Source of the DNA: Eunapius fragilis
Lineage: Eukaryota > Porifera > Demospongiae > Spongillida > Spongillidae
Length of the DNA stretch: 64,000 nucleotides
Assembly: GCA_963681505.1 (NCBI GenBank)
Contig: OY811989.1
Span: 2,318,040 to 2,382,039 of the forward strand
Direction: 5' to 3'
Within the stretch, counting starts at the first letter, position 1, and each line of letters starts with the position of its first letter. Shown here in pieces: positions 46,679 through 58,224 of this stretch. The translations under genes and the position numbers were made by a program. The notes under the pieces were generated by a model. The model was given only the letters and a program-made list of their open reading frames with translations. It was not told the origin of the DNA and ran no database searches.

Positions 46679-47557
46679 TGTCAGGTTTCACAGTCTGCCC
46701 TGACAATGGATGAATAGAGAAGAATCTCTATGAGGATCCTTTGTTGGATTGTACTATATAAATGTCTATTGTTCGCGTATTCGGGGGTCTTGTCAGGGGT
46801 GGATCATCTAGCAGCTGGAGGAGGAGCAGCTTGGCAGCGCTAGCACAAGTGGCGTGCATGGTGTGGCTAGATCGGTCCTTCACATATGGTGGCAGCGGTG
46901 GGATCCATCCCTGACAGTTGTGCAGGGAGACCCATGGATCCAGGATTAGTTGAGTAAATCGTTGTGGCCGAGGTTACAAGCGTATAAAGCTGGAAGCCGT
47001 TGAGGGGGATCTAAAGGGCGGAAGACGACTATAGCGCCTAAAAATGGTATACCTGAGGATAGCTGGGCTGGAGAGGACCAGCGGTATCCAGGAGTGGAGA
47101 ACCTGAGGGTGATATGCGTTTCCGAAGCTCAAAATGGAGTACCAGTGGTTAAGCAGGCTAAGCGCGAGAGACTGAGTGGACGAGCAGGCTGATCGATAGC
47201 AAGGCAGGAAGTTTGAAGACCTATGATCGAGAATGTCGGCTAGAGAGATTAGTACAGAGTAAAATCTAGTGACTCGGACAGCATGCAAGACAATGCGTGG
47301 GTTTGGCAGAGTCGACAAACCTATGTTTGTCACAGGAGAAGAGGGAAGTGTCAGGGTTCACAGTCTGCCCTGACAATGGATGAATAGAGAAGAATCTCTA
47401 TGAGGACCCTTTGTTGGATTGTACTATATAAATGTGCATTGTTCGCGTATTCAGGGGTCTTGTCAGGGGTGGATTATCTAGCAGCTGGAGGAGAAGGAGC
47501 AGCTTGGCGGCGCTAGCACAAGCGACGTGCATGCTGCGGCTAGATCAGTCCTTCACA
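46679..47557 (+). mobile_element. TRIM-type mini LTR retrotransposon
   Basis: Direct repeats TGTCAGG...CTTCACA at 46679-46884 (206 bp) and 47349-47557 (209 bp) flank a 464-bp interior without coding capacity. After the left LTR comes TATGGTGGCAGCGGTG, identical over 16 nt to the Gmr1-type element at 21064. Before the right LTR is a purine tract (AGGAGAAGAGGGAAG). These are the marks of a terminal-repeat retrotransposon in miniature. No 5-bp target duplication was found. The LTRs differ at roughly a dozen positions. Confidence 0.88.
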
Positions 47558-47559
47558 AC

Positions 47560-48057
47560 ACATATATACACACACATGCACACATACGTGCACACACATT
47601 CACAAACACATGCACACACACACCTATCATGAAGGGGTGTATCTTGGATTAAAAGATTGGCTTCTTGCTTTGCAAATTGTATCTGCAAAATAAGTGACGT
47701 GATAAACAGTGACCACCACCATAACATTTGACACCCACACATGAATAGGTCACATGACCTCCACCATAACTTTCACCACCACCACCACTACATTTGACAC
47801 TCACACATGAATAGGTCACTTGACCTCCACCATAACCTTCACCCAGGGTCACGTGACCACCACCATAACCTTCACCCACATACACACATAGGGTCATATG
47901 TTTAAAATCACATGTGCCAACATCTCCCCTCCCCCTACAAAATGATTATTCATCTTGGAGGCCGTAGTAATAGGTACACACACACATACACACACGCACG
48001 CACGCACGCACGCGCATGCACGCACACACGCACACGCACAAGCACACGCACACGCAC

Positions 48058-48089
<32 letters not shown>

Positions 48090-48310
48090 GCACACGCACA
48101 CCTCAGAATATCTGACTTACACATCCTTATCCAGGAAATGGGGTTGAGGACGCTGGTGGTGCAGTTGTAGACAATGGGCTGAGCTGGCTTCTGTAGGGCA
48201 GTCACCCAGCTGACGGATATCAGCATGTTGTTGACGTAGTCCACAGGATGAAGTCAGCTATGTTCTCTTCCTGACACTTCAGCACGTGAAGAAGACTTTT
48301 GCCAACCTGT
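47560..48310 (-). other. Possible upstream exons of the kinase gene plus CA repeat
   Basis: Two exon-like blocks lie upstream of the kinase exons on the same strand: about 47680-47620 (IQFAKQEANLLIQDTPLHD) and about 48305-48125 (VGKSLLHVLKCQEENIADF, VDYVNNMLISVSWVTALQKP). I could not assign either to a PI3-kinase domain. A CA/CG microsatellite fills about 47971-48105. Confidence 0.35.
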
Positions 48311-48329
48311 GGGAGTGGGGGTGAGAGGT

Positions 48330-48600
48330 GAGAGTGGGCAGGGTAAGTAAGGAGGGGATTAAGAGAGTGATAGAGAGTGGGAGGGAGGAAGGGGAGAGGA
48401 GAGGGGAGGGAGGGGATAGGAGAGGGGAGGGAGGGGAAGGGGAGGGAGAAGGGGAAGGGGAAGAAGAGACAGGAGGGAGGGGAAGGGGAGAGGACCAAAG
48501 GGGGAGAGGAGAGGAGTGGGAGGGGAAGGGGAAAGGGAGGCAAAGAGGGGAGAGTTGAGAGGGGAGGGAGAAAGCAGAATGTGTAAAGGAAGTAGGAAAC
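48330..48600. repeat. Polypurine (GGGA/GGAAG) tract
   Basis: About 270 bp of nearly pure purine on the plus strand. The ORFs across it (Gly/Arg/Glu or Pro/Ser/Leu) are composition artefacts. Similar shorter tracts lie at 44020-44130 and 44380-44475. Confidence 0.85.
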
Positions 48601-48682
48601 AAAGCCGAGTCAATGAATGGCAAAGAGGAGGACGGAGGAAGAGGAGGAGGATTAGTGAAGAAAGAGAGAGAGAAAGAGCAGA

Positions 48683-48850
48683 GTGCTCACGTTACACCAT
48701 ACAAGGTTAGCATAAAGTAAGCGGGTGCTCAAATTACACCATATAGGGTTAGCACAAAGTAAGCAGAGTGCTCACGTTACACCGCTTAGGGTTAGCGCAC
48801 AGTAAGCAGAGCTCACGTTATACTGTTTACTGTTATTGCCCTAATACAAT
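48683..48850. repeat. Tandem repeat, about 45-bp unit
   Basis: About 3.5 copies of GTGCTCACGTTACACC...GGTTAGC...AAAGTAAGC, with single-base differences between copies. Confidence 0.85.
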
Positions 48851-48889
48851 AAGCAAAAGTAGAGTTGTTGTGTTTTCACCTCCCCCCAG

Positions 48890-49173
48890 CGTCAATGTTC
48901 CTCAAGAAGGACCTCTCCAACGATGGCTACTATAATCCCAAACACATCTCCAGTTCGAGCACAACCTCAGGCTTTGACGGCAGTGTGGTACAGCACTCCA
49001 TTCCCACTCTGGAGCTGTACCAGCCGTGGTTCCCAACCTACTGGACTATGAATACACTCAGAAACTGCCACTGTCCGAAGCTCAACACCAAGCTGCATTG
49101 TGAGCCTGGCAAGAAGAGTACGGGCTACTACCACCTCAGCAACCTTGTTCAGAATATCATCAGGAAAGATAAG
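48890..49173 (+). CDS. TAF1-like single exon
   Basis: Bounded by an acceptor (CCCCCCAG, ends 48889) and a donor (AAG then GTGAGG, 49173). It encodes KKDLSNDGYYNPKHISSSST, VVQHSIPTLELYQPWFPTYW, LRNCHCPKLNTK and YHLSNLVQNIIRKDK. This follows the TAF1 (TFIID subunit 1) segment with LSND.YY.PK, QHSIP..EL.QPFFPTH and LR.FHRPPLK. TAF1 is the scaffold of TFIID at promoters. Neither the preceding nor the following TAF1 exon could be found nearby, so it may be a stranded duplicate or a true exon with large introns beyond the window. Confidence 0.6.
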
Positions 49174-49731
49174 GTGAGGTGGACGTAATGTACATGTACC
49201 TGTGCTTGGTAGTAGTTAACAGTTTGCCATGGTTACACATTTTTAAGGGTAACGTATTTCTGTTGGGGGGGGGGAGGAAGCCAAGAGATTGTATAGTACA
49301 TGTCATGGGCATTGCTCTTAATGAATAAGTGCCGATAAAATCTTTGGTGTTTTCAATGTATCTGATTTCAACCAACACACAGTGGTTTACAAATAGGACA
49401 TTAGTGAATCGTGATAAATCAATGATACAATGTAATTAGTCTTATTATATGTTACAAAATATATGAAGTATTAATCAAATTTAATGATTCAAAAAGTAAA
49501 AGATTTCAAGCCAAATAATCAAGTCTATTTCATTTGAAATCATTTAAAGTCCGCAACATCATTGAGGAAGTGTGAACGTTAGTGGCTTCGTTATGAATAG
49601 CATTAAAAACATGCCCACAATACCACAATGTGTAAAAATCTATCAGCTATGTTTGCTATAGAAATGAACCTTGTGCAGTTAACAGCTAGTCTAAAATTTC
49701 AAGTTAAGTGGGGGTACTTTTAATCAATTGA
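49174..49731. other. No gene recognised
   Basis: AT-rich sequence between the TAF1-like exon and the hAT element. No continuing TAF1 exon seen. Confidence 0.45.
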
Positions 49732-49739
49732 CCATAATT

Positions 49740-52085
49740 CAGTGTTGCCGCGATTCTAATTATATCGTCGATTACGAATTAATGGATCGCAATTAGTATG
49801 CATCGTCGAGTCACTATATCGACGAATATTCATAGCTCATTAAATCGTCGATACACGAGCCTAATCGACGATCTAATCAAAAATGGCTTCATAGGGCAGT
49901 GGCTATAGCAGTGTAGGGAATTTGCCTAGTAAACACTAAGCAGTAAGCTTAATATTGATTGTACTGCAACTGTATTTGTTGTAAACAGATGTATGATGCT
50001 GTAAAAATGGCTTTTTTGAACCATACAAAGTGCACGCGCGCACAGACCACGCGTATAAGAAATAAACGAGTTTTGTTCATATTGATCTCTTATGATGAAG
50101 TTGAAATACAATTACGGGAAATTTGTGACTTACAAAAGGACTCATAAGTCTGCTAAAATTGCACGATTTTGTCGTAAAAATAAGACTTGGTGAAGATGGC
50201 AGGGCAAAATCCACCATCTTTTTCTCTGCTGTATGTTCTTTGTGGTTGAGAAAACACGCTCGCGGATGGTGCCGATGAGGCTGAAATAATAGCAAGGTAC
50301 TTGCGAGCCAGAGCAGCAACGTGTGTATGCAGCCGGATGTGTTGTCCACCACATCAGAGTTTTTTTTTTTTTTAATGGTCTATCAGTTTCAGGTTCATTG
50401 AGATATCTATAAGAATGTACTATGTGCACATGTACACACATACACACATACGCACATACACACCCATGCAAGTAAAAATGGCAAGCTAGTGACAACCATG
50501 GTAAAAGATTGTCACTGTCACGTTTTGCCAGCTTGTTACAACCTTTCACGAGGTTGAGGCAGCCATATAAACCTTGTGGTGAAGATTTAATATGCATGCA
50601 CCTAGCTTGCATGCATGCAGTACACCACAAAACTGGGTAAAAAAGATTTGAAAAACATGTTAAGAACACAAGGCACAAAAAGGGACCACTGATATTGCTG
50701 TGTTGCTTGTCATTGATAGATGTTATGATTCGACTCTGCAACAAACTTGTATTGCAATAAAAATACGGATGAAATGAATTCTTCTTAAGATTTGATTGTA
50801 GCCCTGTGGATTAGCCTGATGATTCCAGGATGGACACGGTAGTGGGTGACTTGTTGCAGGAAAATATGGATCCATTATTTCATTTTTACAAATTGTGCAG
50901 CAATCTATGTACATACATGTACCTGCTGCATCTTCAAATTGTTTCCGTAGCTCAGGTGTAGTTGCATTTTGTCCACACTTAGATGTGACCGGTTAAGACA
51001 AACAGCGCCCTGCACATGCGTGAACCACGGCTAGACTGAATTGAAGAACAGTACAAAGTGACTATAAAAATTGTAGTTGCAGGCTGTTAACATAAATAAC
51101 CAGAGCAGGTAAACGCTGTTGTGATATTCCATCATCTGTATGGATCACAATAATTGCAAATACCCTCCCCCCCCCCCCCCCAGGTTAAGCACCGCTATGT
51201 CTCTCCCCCACCCCAGGACAGACTTGTAAAAGCCTGCCCCCTGGACAAGCTTCTATTTTGTTTTCCCCCCCATACACACACACTACCAATGGCTAGTGAT
51301 AGCTATACATTATATGTAGGAATCATCTGTGTTCTTCATTGTGGCTCCATCTGTTGTGATGGTTACTGAAGATGCCTGTGCAAGACTTTTCTTTAGCTGC
51401 ACGGACGGGTTATTATTATTAGAATCAGTTCAATATCTGATGAATCTACCAGGTCTTTCACCACCTCATATTATTTAGTTTCAACTCTGTGGCAGTACAA
51501 GAACCTCGTGTGTGAGATTTTTGAATAAACTGTCGAAAAGACCCCACACAATGGCATTCACTAATAAGTCATTTGCTTCCTTCACGTTTTCCTTGCTAAA
51601 GTTAGGGGGCAAGCCAAAACATATCTCGGAGCTGCCAATGAGAGGCTTTGAAAGTTCTGGCCTGAAAAATCGTGCACCACACACCACCAAGAAGGAATAA
51701 CAGCAAACTCTTATACCGGTAGCAAGCAGTTTCTTTTGGATGTGTTGTTCCGCGCGCACGTGACACAACGTTATGACACAGCTTACTTGGCGGGAGGGGA
51801 ATCTCGCAGCAGGCTGCCGTTCTATTGTGAAGTGCTTCCACTCAAAGCTTTGCGCATTCCTTGTGGTCGTACTGCTACATGTACAACACTCACGATCCAC
51901 TGCACACTCCCTTCAGACATTTTTGTCATTTTAAGTAAAATTAGTGAGTGTCGCTATGAATAAAAGGCGGTATCGTCGAGCCTCGCCGATACCTACTTAT
52001 TAAACATCGCCGATTATCGATACCGGATGCGATACAGGATATGCATCGACGATCACGAGATCGTTTCCGGATCGCGGCAACACTG
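49740..52085 (-). mobile_element. hAT transposon 1 (degenerate)
   Basis: Inverted ends CAGTGTTGCCGCGAT and ATCGCGGCAACACTG, with the 8-bp duplication CCATAATT (49732-49739 and 52086-52093). Subterminal TCGTCGAT-type motifs cluster at both ends. On the minus strand near 50180-50340 the hAT dimerisation domain is spread over two frames (ALARKYLAIISASSAPS and RVFSTTKNIQQRKR). An ORF at 51900-51481 (MDRECCTC..., FEWKHF) may be the N-terminal BED-like part. Inactive. Confidence 0.9.
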
Positions 52086-52093
52086 CCATAATT

Positions 52094-52400
52094 TTGTACC
52101 GCATCCAAAATAAAGCATCATATTTTGATTCTAAGTGTAATGATACCTCTAAATGTACAGTATCTTATCTTCTGCTTTTACATTATTTGGTTTTCAAGAA
52201 TACATTCTTTATGTTTCAACCTCATTACTGGCGCTACCTTTAGGCTGCGTAAAAAAAAACTTCTCGCTAAAATAACTTTGATCGACCTTATTTTGCTTAC
52301 TGAGTTAATTGATAAAGTTTAGATAATAGGCGGTAGGGGCCATTCCTTTGTATCATTATTCATCGGATTACCGCATGTTTCTTAATAACAAAAGCACAAT
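52094..52400. other. No gene recognised
   Basis: AT-rich spacer right of hAT 1. Confidence 0.4.
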
Positions 52401-52570
52401 AATTACCGTTGCCATGCATGAGTGGTGGTGTTAGGTTACGTCATTACTTCATGTTTTGGAGGGTGTCTGGTTCTGCCCCCTGGCCCTGGTGTGGCACCAT
52501 GGGTGTGTGAAGATCTGCCCTTACTGTGACGGGTTCGACAGGTGGGTGGATCAGCTTCCCAGACTAGGTC
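52401..52570. mobile_element. Fragment of DIRS-type element end
   Basis: AATTACCGTTGCCATGCATG through GACAGGTGGGTGGATCAG matches 57530-57693, the region downstream of the tyrosine recombinase of the DIRS-type element, in the same orientation with small gaps. No coding remains. Confidence 0.8.
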
Positions 52571-53453
52571 ACATCACATAATGGTGATGGAGAGAGGTAG
52601 CCGAGGCCGGGGTGGTGGCGCCTATCACTGGCTCCTAATGCCGCCTACACAGCCAAATTCTATTTATTGACCCAGACTGTACCCATACACAAACCATATA
52701 GGATATCATATATGGTATACAAGGTTGTGAACAATCTGGTACAAGGTATGTAGACATGTCGACTGTCCGAGACTGTCGTAACAGCATAAATCAGATTGTA
52801 CAACGGCTTTGGATCAGAATGATAACATACGCTAACATAAATTTATCTTCCATGTATGTATAGTGTATACTAATAACGTATTCATATGGCGGTTTTCCTT
52901 GTACGGAAGAGGTTATTACTCTTGACATTTCATCGGTACACAATAAACATTGTAGGAATACAAAGTGTTGCTCCAGTCATGTTCAAAAGTAAGTTTTGTC
53001 CGAGTAATTTCTTGCCATTCAACGTTCTCAATTGTCAGTGCTTCCTCAGAGCGAAAGCTAGCACCACATTCAATGGACAACTGAGACTGCTCGAAGTATG
53101 TTTCTCCCCAGATGTGAAGAAAATGGTTCTGGTCAGCTCCAGCAGGGGACAGTCATACTCATTCATAAGGGCCTTGCACCATCCTGTGACTGCGGTTTCT
53201 GAAAGCCCTGAACAAGACACACCACACCTTCATCTTGCAACTTAAACAATATTCCATACAGCATCTAAAATTCAGTATAAGAGATGGCAATAGAAACCAC
53301 CAACACTTGGTCTATGTATAGATCTTACATTGCACTGTGGTGTTATAAGCTCTATGTAGTCCTTTGACTTTACCAAACACTTGTGCTGTGGCATGATAGC
53401 ATGGTACTCTATCACTTGGTCAGTGAGCCCGAACAGATCCAAGCATAATGTTA
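52571..53453. other. No firm gene
   Basis: An open frame on each strand (about 52886-53245 plus; 53035-53220 minus) has no recognisable motif and no splice or homology support. Confidence 0.35.
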
Positions 53454-53736
53454 CAAGTAATAAAAACATTCTCTACACAAGAAGGTTGGTGGTATATAGG
53501 AATCAAAGGTGATGGTGGTGTAAAAAGCAAAGGAACAAGGCTTCTGATTGAAAAGGAAAAATGAAATAGACCTATATTAACAGCATGTTGTCATATTTAA
53601 ATGTGCGTGCTAATATAGGTCTATTTCATTTTTCCTTTTCAATCAGAAGCCTTGTTCCCTTGCTTTTTACACCACCATCACCTTTGATTCCTATATACCA
53701 CCAACCTTCTCGTGTAGAGAATGTTTTTATTACATG
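53454..53736. mobile_element. Palindromic MITE copy B (283 bp)
   Basis: Arms of about 125 bp from CAAGTAATAAAAACATTCTC to GAAATAGACCTATATTA, mirrored after a short loop (about 53580-53610). Its right flank (TTTCCTAAATTTTTCTGG) is the complement of the left flank of copies A and C. Confidence 0.95.
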
Positions 53737-53800
53737 TTTCCTAAATTTTTCTGGTGGATTTGGTATTGTATTTAGTTCTTGAAACGCATAGAATCAGGTA

Positions 53801-54000
53801 NNNNNNNNNNNNNNNNNNNNNNNNNNNNNNNNNNNNNNNNNNNNNNNNNNNNNNNNNNNNNNNNNNNNNNNNNNNNNNNNNNNNNNNNNNNNNNNNNNNN
53901 NNNNNNNNNNNNNNNNNNNNNNNNNNNNNNNNNNNNNNNNNNNNNNNNNNNNNNNNNNNNNNNNNNNNNNNNNNNNNNNNNNNNNNNNNNNNNNNNNNNN
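53801..54000. other. Assembly gap (200 N)
   Basis: Exactly 200 N. Open frames crossing it are artefacts. Confidence 1.
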
Positions 54001-54287
54001 TTCTTCTTCTTCTTCTTCTTCTTCTTTTCTTCTTCTTCTTCTTCTTCCTTCCGGAGAGTATAACTCACGACAGGAACGTTTGTAAAGCACGCCATGTGTA
54101 CCAATCGCTTCAGGATGTGTCCGCATGTTATCTTCAGGTATCTTTTAGACGCCTAACCGATCGGGCAATTGGCTGAAGCGAGTAGTACCTTATTTGGTGT
54201 TGATCTACAAATAGCACATTACATCAGCTATCACAATGTTCATGACGCACCAGTATAATATAACCAGCGTTATCAAATTCGATGGTT
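54001..54287 (+). repeat. Dispersed repeat R, copy 3 (partial)
   Basis: From a (TTC)n tract to AAATTCGATGGT, nearly identical to 32757-33043. Its beginning is in the gap. Confidence 0.93.
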
Positions 54288-54882
54288 TTACCATATAATC
54301 TCATGAGGACAATTCTGATTCCACTCGAGCATATAAAAGTGGAAAGATCCAGATGCTGCCAGATCTGCCAAACGTGCGTATGTCAAGCGCGGTACCGAAA
54401 GGAACAACAAAACGACCACCCAAAGGTACGTTTATACGGCATCGATAAATGTTGGATCGATAAATTATAAGCATGCATATGGTATATCGCTAAAATGGAA
54501 GGAATTACAGCTGTAGAGATACTGCGTCTCTCCGTTTTACAGTAATATGCGCTGTTTGAAATGTGTGTATAACGCCAAAGTTGCTTACGTCAATTTGGTC
54601 ATGTATTGTGGTGCATGGTTTATCTGATTATAGCGTGAGATCAGTTTACTTAGAGTGCATTTATTCTTTGTATTATATGGCTTCGTTTTTAACCTTTATC
54701 AATCCTTTGCTCCTCAATGGAGATAGTCTGGGGACTAGTGTAATATTTGGTACACACCTCAACAGAATTGCAGATTCTAATATAAACCTGTCATGATCGC
54801 GCAAGTTGACGTTTATGCTACCTTATTCTATGCGTTTCAAGAACTAAGTACAATACCAAATGCACCAGAAAAATTTAGGAAA
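54288..54882. other. MITE flank and unassigned sequence
   Basis: The last about 140 bp (from about 54740) match the sequence left of MITE copy A (about 19735-19867), showing that a longer shared unit extends beyond the palindrome. No gene. Confidence 0.5.
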
Positions 54883-55169
54883 CAAGTAATAAAAACATTC
54901 TCTACACGAGAAGGTTGGTGGTATATAGGAATCAAAGGTGAGATGGTGGTGTAAAAAGCAAGGGAACAAGGCTTCTGATTGAAATGGAAAAATGAAATAG
55001 ACCTATATTAGCACGCACATTAAAATATGACAACATGCTGCTAATATAGGTCTATTTCATTTTTCCTTTTCAATCAGAAGTCTTGTTCCCTTGCTTTTTA
55101 CACCACCATCTCACCTTTGATTCCTATATACCACCAACCTTCTCGTGTAGAGAATGTTTTTATTACTTG
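54883..55169. mobile_element. Palindromic MITE copy C (287 bp)
   Basis: Same ends and arms as copy B; loop about 55015-55035. Confidence 0.95.
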
Positions 55170-55289
55170 TATATTGTAGAGTACAAGTCTCTCAAATCTG
55201 TTCCACAACTTGGGATCTAGTGTCATTAAAACATTATAACATCACCAGTACTATACCTTTCACTTTCACCATGACACAAGTAGCATAAA

Positions 55290-56440
55290 ATGTTGCAAAA
55301 CACAAAACTTGCTTGCTATGCTTAAGATGCGTGGTGGCAAACTCACCTCTTGAAAGAACTTCACCACCATCCCTACAACTGTTCCCAACTCAGCATGATA
55401 AATACAATCCCTCAAAACAATTGACTTGCCATCAGAGAGTTTAACCATGGGTGCAGGAAAGTGGGAGTCAGTGTTCCAGACACCTCCATGGTAAATCTCT
55501 CTGAAATATAACATTATGACATGTTTAGTGACCATGCATGTGTTTACTTACGTGTATGTGTTTTGCCCTTGCACTTGGTACCAAATGAGACTATGAGATA
55601 CATCAGTACGGCCGAGGCACTGCGTAATTATTGATTGCAATGGAATGGAATAGAAAGGCAATCCATTGGAGATAAGATGCTGAAGTATTTTCAGACAGTC
55701 ATTAGTATGTGCAATGTTATCTATACTTTAACATATTGGGTAACTTGAATGCTTTGACACTGGCAAGACTAGGGACTGAAACTCCCATCTGCTTGAGAAA
55801 AAACGATAGGATCTTCTCTCCCTTTGAATATAAGTGAGAAAGTAATAATTATAAATTATTATGCTTGGAAAGCAACTTACAAATGGATGTAGAGAATGTA
55901 CTAGAAATATATAAATACAGCAAAGCAAAAATCTTTGAGGGAAATGGAGAGTAACTGCCACTGCTTGAATTAATATTCTAATTCTAGATCCTCAAAACAC
56001 TCCTCAAGAGTAGGGTCATCACTATCAGTGATATCTTCCTGATCATTTTCACTTCCTAGATCTCTGACACTTGGTTCAAATTCACCACACCACTCATTAA
56101 TGCATGGATTGTCTGCCAGTGGAACCAGCTCATCAATTGTGAAAATGTCCTACGTACATATGTACATTTATGCATCAGGTTTATAATGCACTAACCAACC
56201 TCTGAACAGTGGTACTACTGTTCCCACAAACGCGCCTCTTCAACAAAAGCCCTGTGAGAAAGGCTCTCAAGATGGTTCTTATAAAAACTCTGATACTTGA
56301 AGCTCTCTCCACAAGGTTCAACGTAAACCTGAAATGAAATAAAATACACCAGTAACCATCAGATAGTGCGAACAACCCCTTACCCTTTTCACTTTCAGTA
56401 CAAATAACTCCATCTCCTTGAACCCCCGGCCATATCAACC
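55290..56440 (-). CDS. Unassigned spliced gene fragment with acidic C-terminus
   Basis: Minus-strand exon-like blocks: about 56330-56211, ending before a GTTGGT donor, and 56150-about 55977, starting after a TACGTAG acceptor with DIFTIDELVPLADNPCINEW and ending in an acidic tail (NDQEDITDSDDPTLEECFED) and stop. A further block lies at about 55535-55345 (EIYHGGVWNTDSHFPAPMVK, LRDCIYHAELGTVVGMVVKF). The first block read in one frame gives CGESFKYQSFYKNHLESLSH, faintly like a zinc finger. I do not recognise the family. The blocks may belong to one or two genes. Confidence 0.4.
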
Positions 56441-56529
56441 GTTACGCATGGAACATCGCGTGAAAGGAAAGCACACGATTGTAGTCACAGCGAAGGAAGG
56501 AGGTAATATTGGCTGTACTGTGTGCTCGT

Positions 56530-56530
56530 T

Positions 56531-56590
<60 letters not shown>
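56530..56590. repeat. TG microsatellite
   Basis: About 30 TG units. Confidence 0.97.
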
Positions 56591-56592
<2 letters not shown>

Positions 56593-56737
56593 TACGTGTG
56601 CGTGTATGCACGCTAATGAATCACGCGGTAGTGGATGAATCAAGCTAGCTCCCTGACAACGACAATATATATTTAGATATCTAGCTGCAGGCTGCTGCTA
56701 TATCTATTCAGAGTGTATATGTGTTAAAAGACTCCTG

Positions 56738-56898
56738 CACTGTGTAAAAAGGGTTGTTATACGATACTGTATAACAGTGAGTATGAAGACTTTATACGTA
56801 ATATTGCGTATAACGTCTCCATACACACCATTATACATATGTTATACGCTGCTAATAAATATTATACACAGCGTATAACAACCCTTTTTACACAGTGC
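56738..56898. mobile_element. CACTA-like MITE (about 161 bp)
   Basis: Inverted ends CACTGTGTAAAAAGGGTTGT (left) and the exact complement on the right, about 27 bp each. Flanked by a direct CTG on both sides. A CACTG start with a 3-bp duplication fits the EnSpm/CACTA group. No coding. Confidence 0.8.
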
Positions 56899-57829
56899 TG
56901 GATGTGGTAAAAAGTGAATCGAAAATTATGGAGGCGTGTAAAGTAAAGTACACCCTGAACGTCGATTTATCCTGCATGCATGCACGTACACTAAGACTTA
57001 ACTTACGCTTAGACATGGCCAGTACATATATACAGGCGAGCACGAATTGGAATTACAACCGACACGTGTCACGTTTGAAATAATACCTATTTGTACGTAT
57101 ATTTTGCCTCTGGTACATGTACATGATGTGTTCAGTCTGGTACTGGTATGATCGCTAGTCTGGGACATATTGTTGCTTTCATCATGTACCAGGATGTGCC
57201 ATCATTCTGTTTGGGGTCGTCGTATCATTCTGGACCACATTATTACTTGCAATCATACGGTCATACCTGGTTCAGACTGATCATTGTGTCTGATAGAGTA
57301 TGGTGGCTACATCATATCTGGTACAGATTGTATAAATTTGGCTGTGTAACGTTAATCCACGTGGCACAACAAGCCTCGGGGGGAGGGTGGACGGGGGGGG
57401 GGGGGGGGTTGTTGACTGTATAAGTAGACCTGGTTGCGCAGGCCGCGTCCCTTTCTATGGGAGCCGGTTTCCCACTGTGCACTGACTTGCGCGCGCACGT
57501 GCCGGACTGCTGGCAGTTTATGAACTGCGAATTACCGTTGCCATGCACGAGCGGTGGTGTATATGTTACGTCATTACTTCATGTTTTGGAGGGTCTGGTT
57601 CCCTGGCCACGGTGTGGCACCGTGGGGGTGTGTGAAGATCCCCCCCTACTGTGACAGGTTCGACAGGTGGGTGGATCAGTTTCCCAAGGTCGAGGGAACC
57701 GAGATACAGATACACACCTCCATTGGACCAAGGTTACTATAGTATTATAGTTGGAAAGGAGGTCATACATAACTCAACCCACACATGACTACATGCACTA
57801 TCTCATCTACACACGTGCACCTGTTCGTT

Positions 57830-58216
57830 CGCTCAGTGCTGCGTCGCGAGTCTGGCTGTATGGGCCGCTAGCTGACTACTGGGCGTGTAGGCCAGGAATG
57901 ACGCACTGTTCCATCTTCCTAACAGCTGGATGGTTGAGTCAGAGAAGCCAGCTGCTGCTGCCGCTGTGGCCACACACATTCAAAAACTGTGGCTCGCATA
58001 ACTCTCCTAGTGTAAGCCGATGGCCACGAGTGCCTTTCTCGTTTCGGATACAAAGTGGGGTTTTAGCAGCGTCTTGCCCTCCTTGTCCCCGAAGAAATAG
58101 CCAGGCCCAGACCCTCGCGATCGAATTGCGATGTATGCCAGACAGGCTTCCACTGGGCAGATGGAATCATTGGACCGTCCAATAAAGATGTTGGCACCCC
58201 TGCCAAACTGGTCGCT
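57830..58216 (-). pseudogene. Tyrosine recombinase, C-terminal half
   Basis: Continues from 61920 across hAT 2: DQFGRGANIFIGRSNDSICP, VEACLAYIAIRSRGSG, then ASHSF-stop-MCVATAAAAAGFSDS and TIQLLGRWNSASFLAYTPSS. The HSFR catalytic Arg codon is TGA here (CGA to TGA is a simple transition at a CpG). A second in-frame stop follows IGLH. The active-site Tyr is probably the Y of FLAYTP. Inactive as read. Confidence 0.85.
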
Positions 58217-58224
58217 TTTGGAGG

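Noticed and set aside
48220..48623. Pro/Ser/Leu- or Gly/Arg/Glu-rich proteins near 48.2-48.6 kb
   Set aside because: Composition artefacts of a polypurine tract in an intron.
53754..54176. Open frames spanning the N block
   Set aside because: They cross 200 undefined bases and a TTC repeat.
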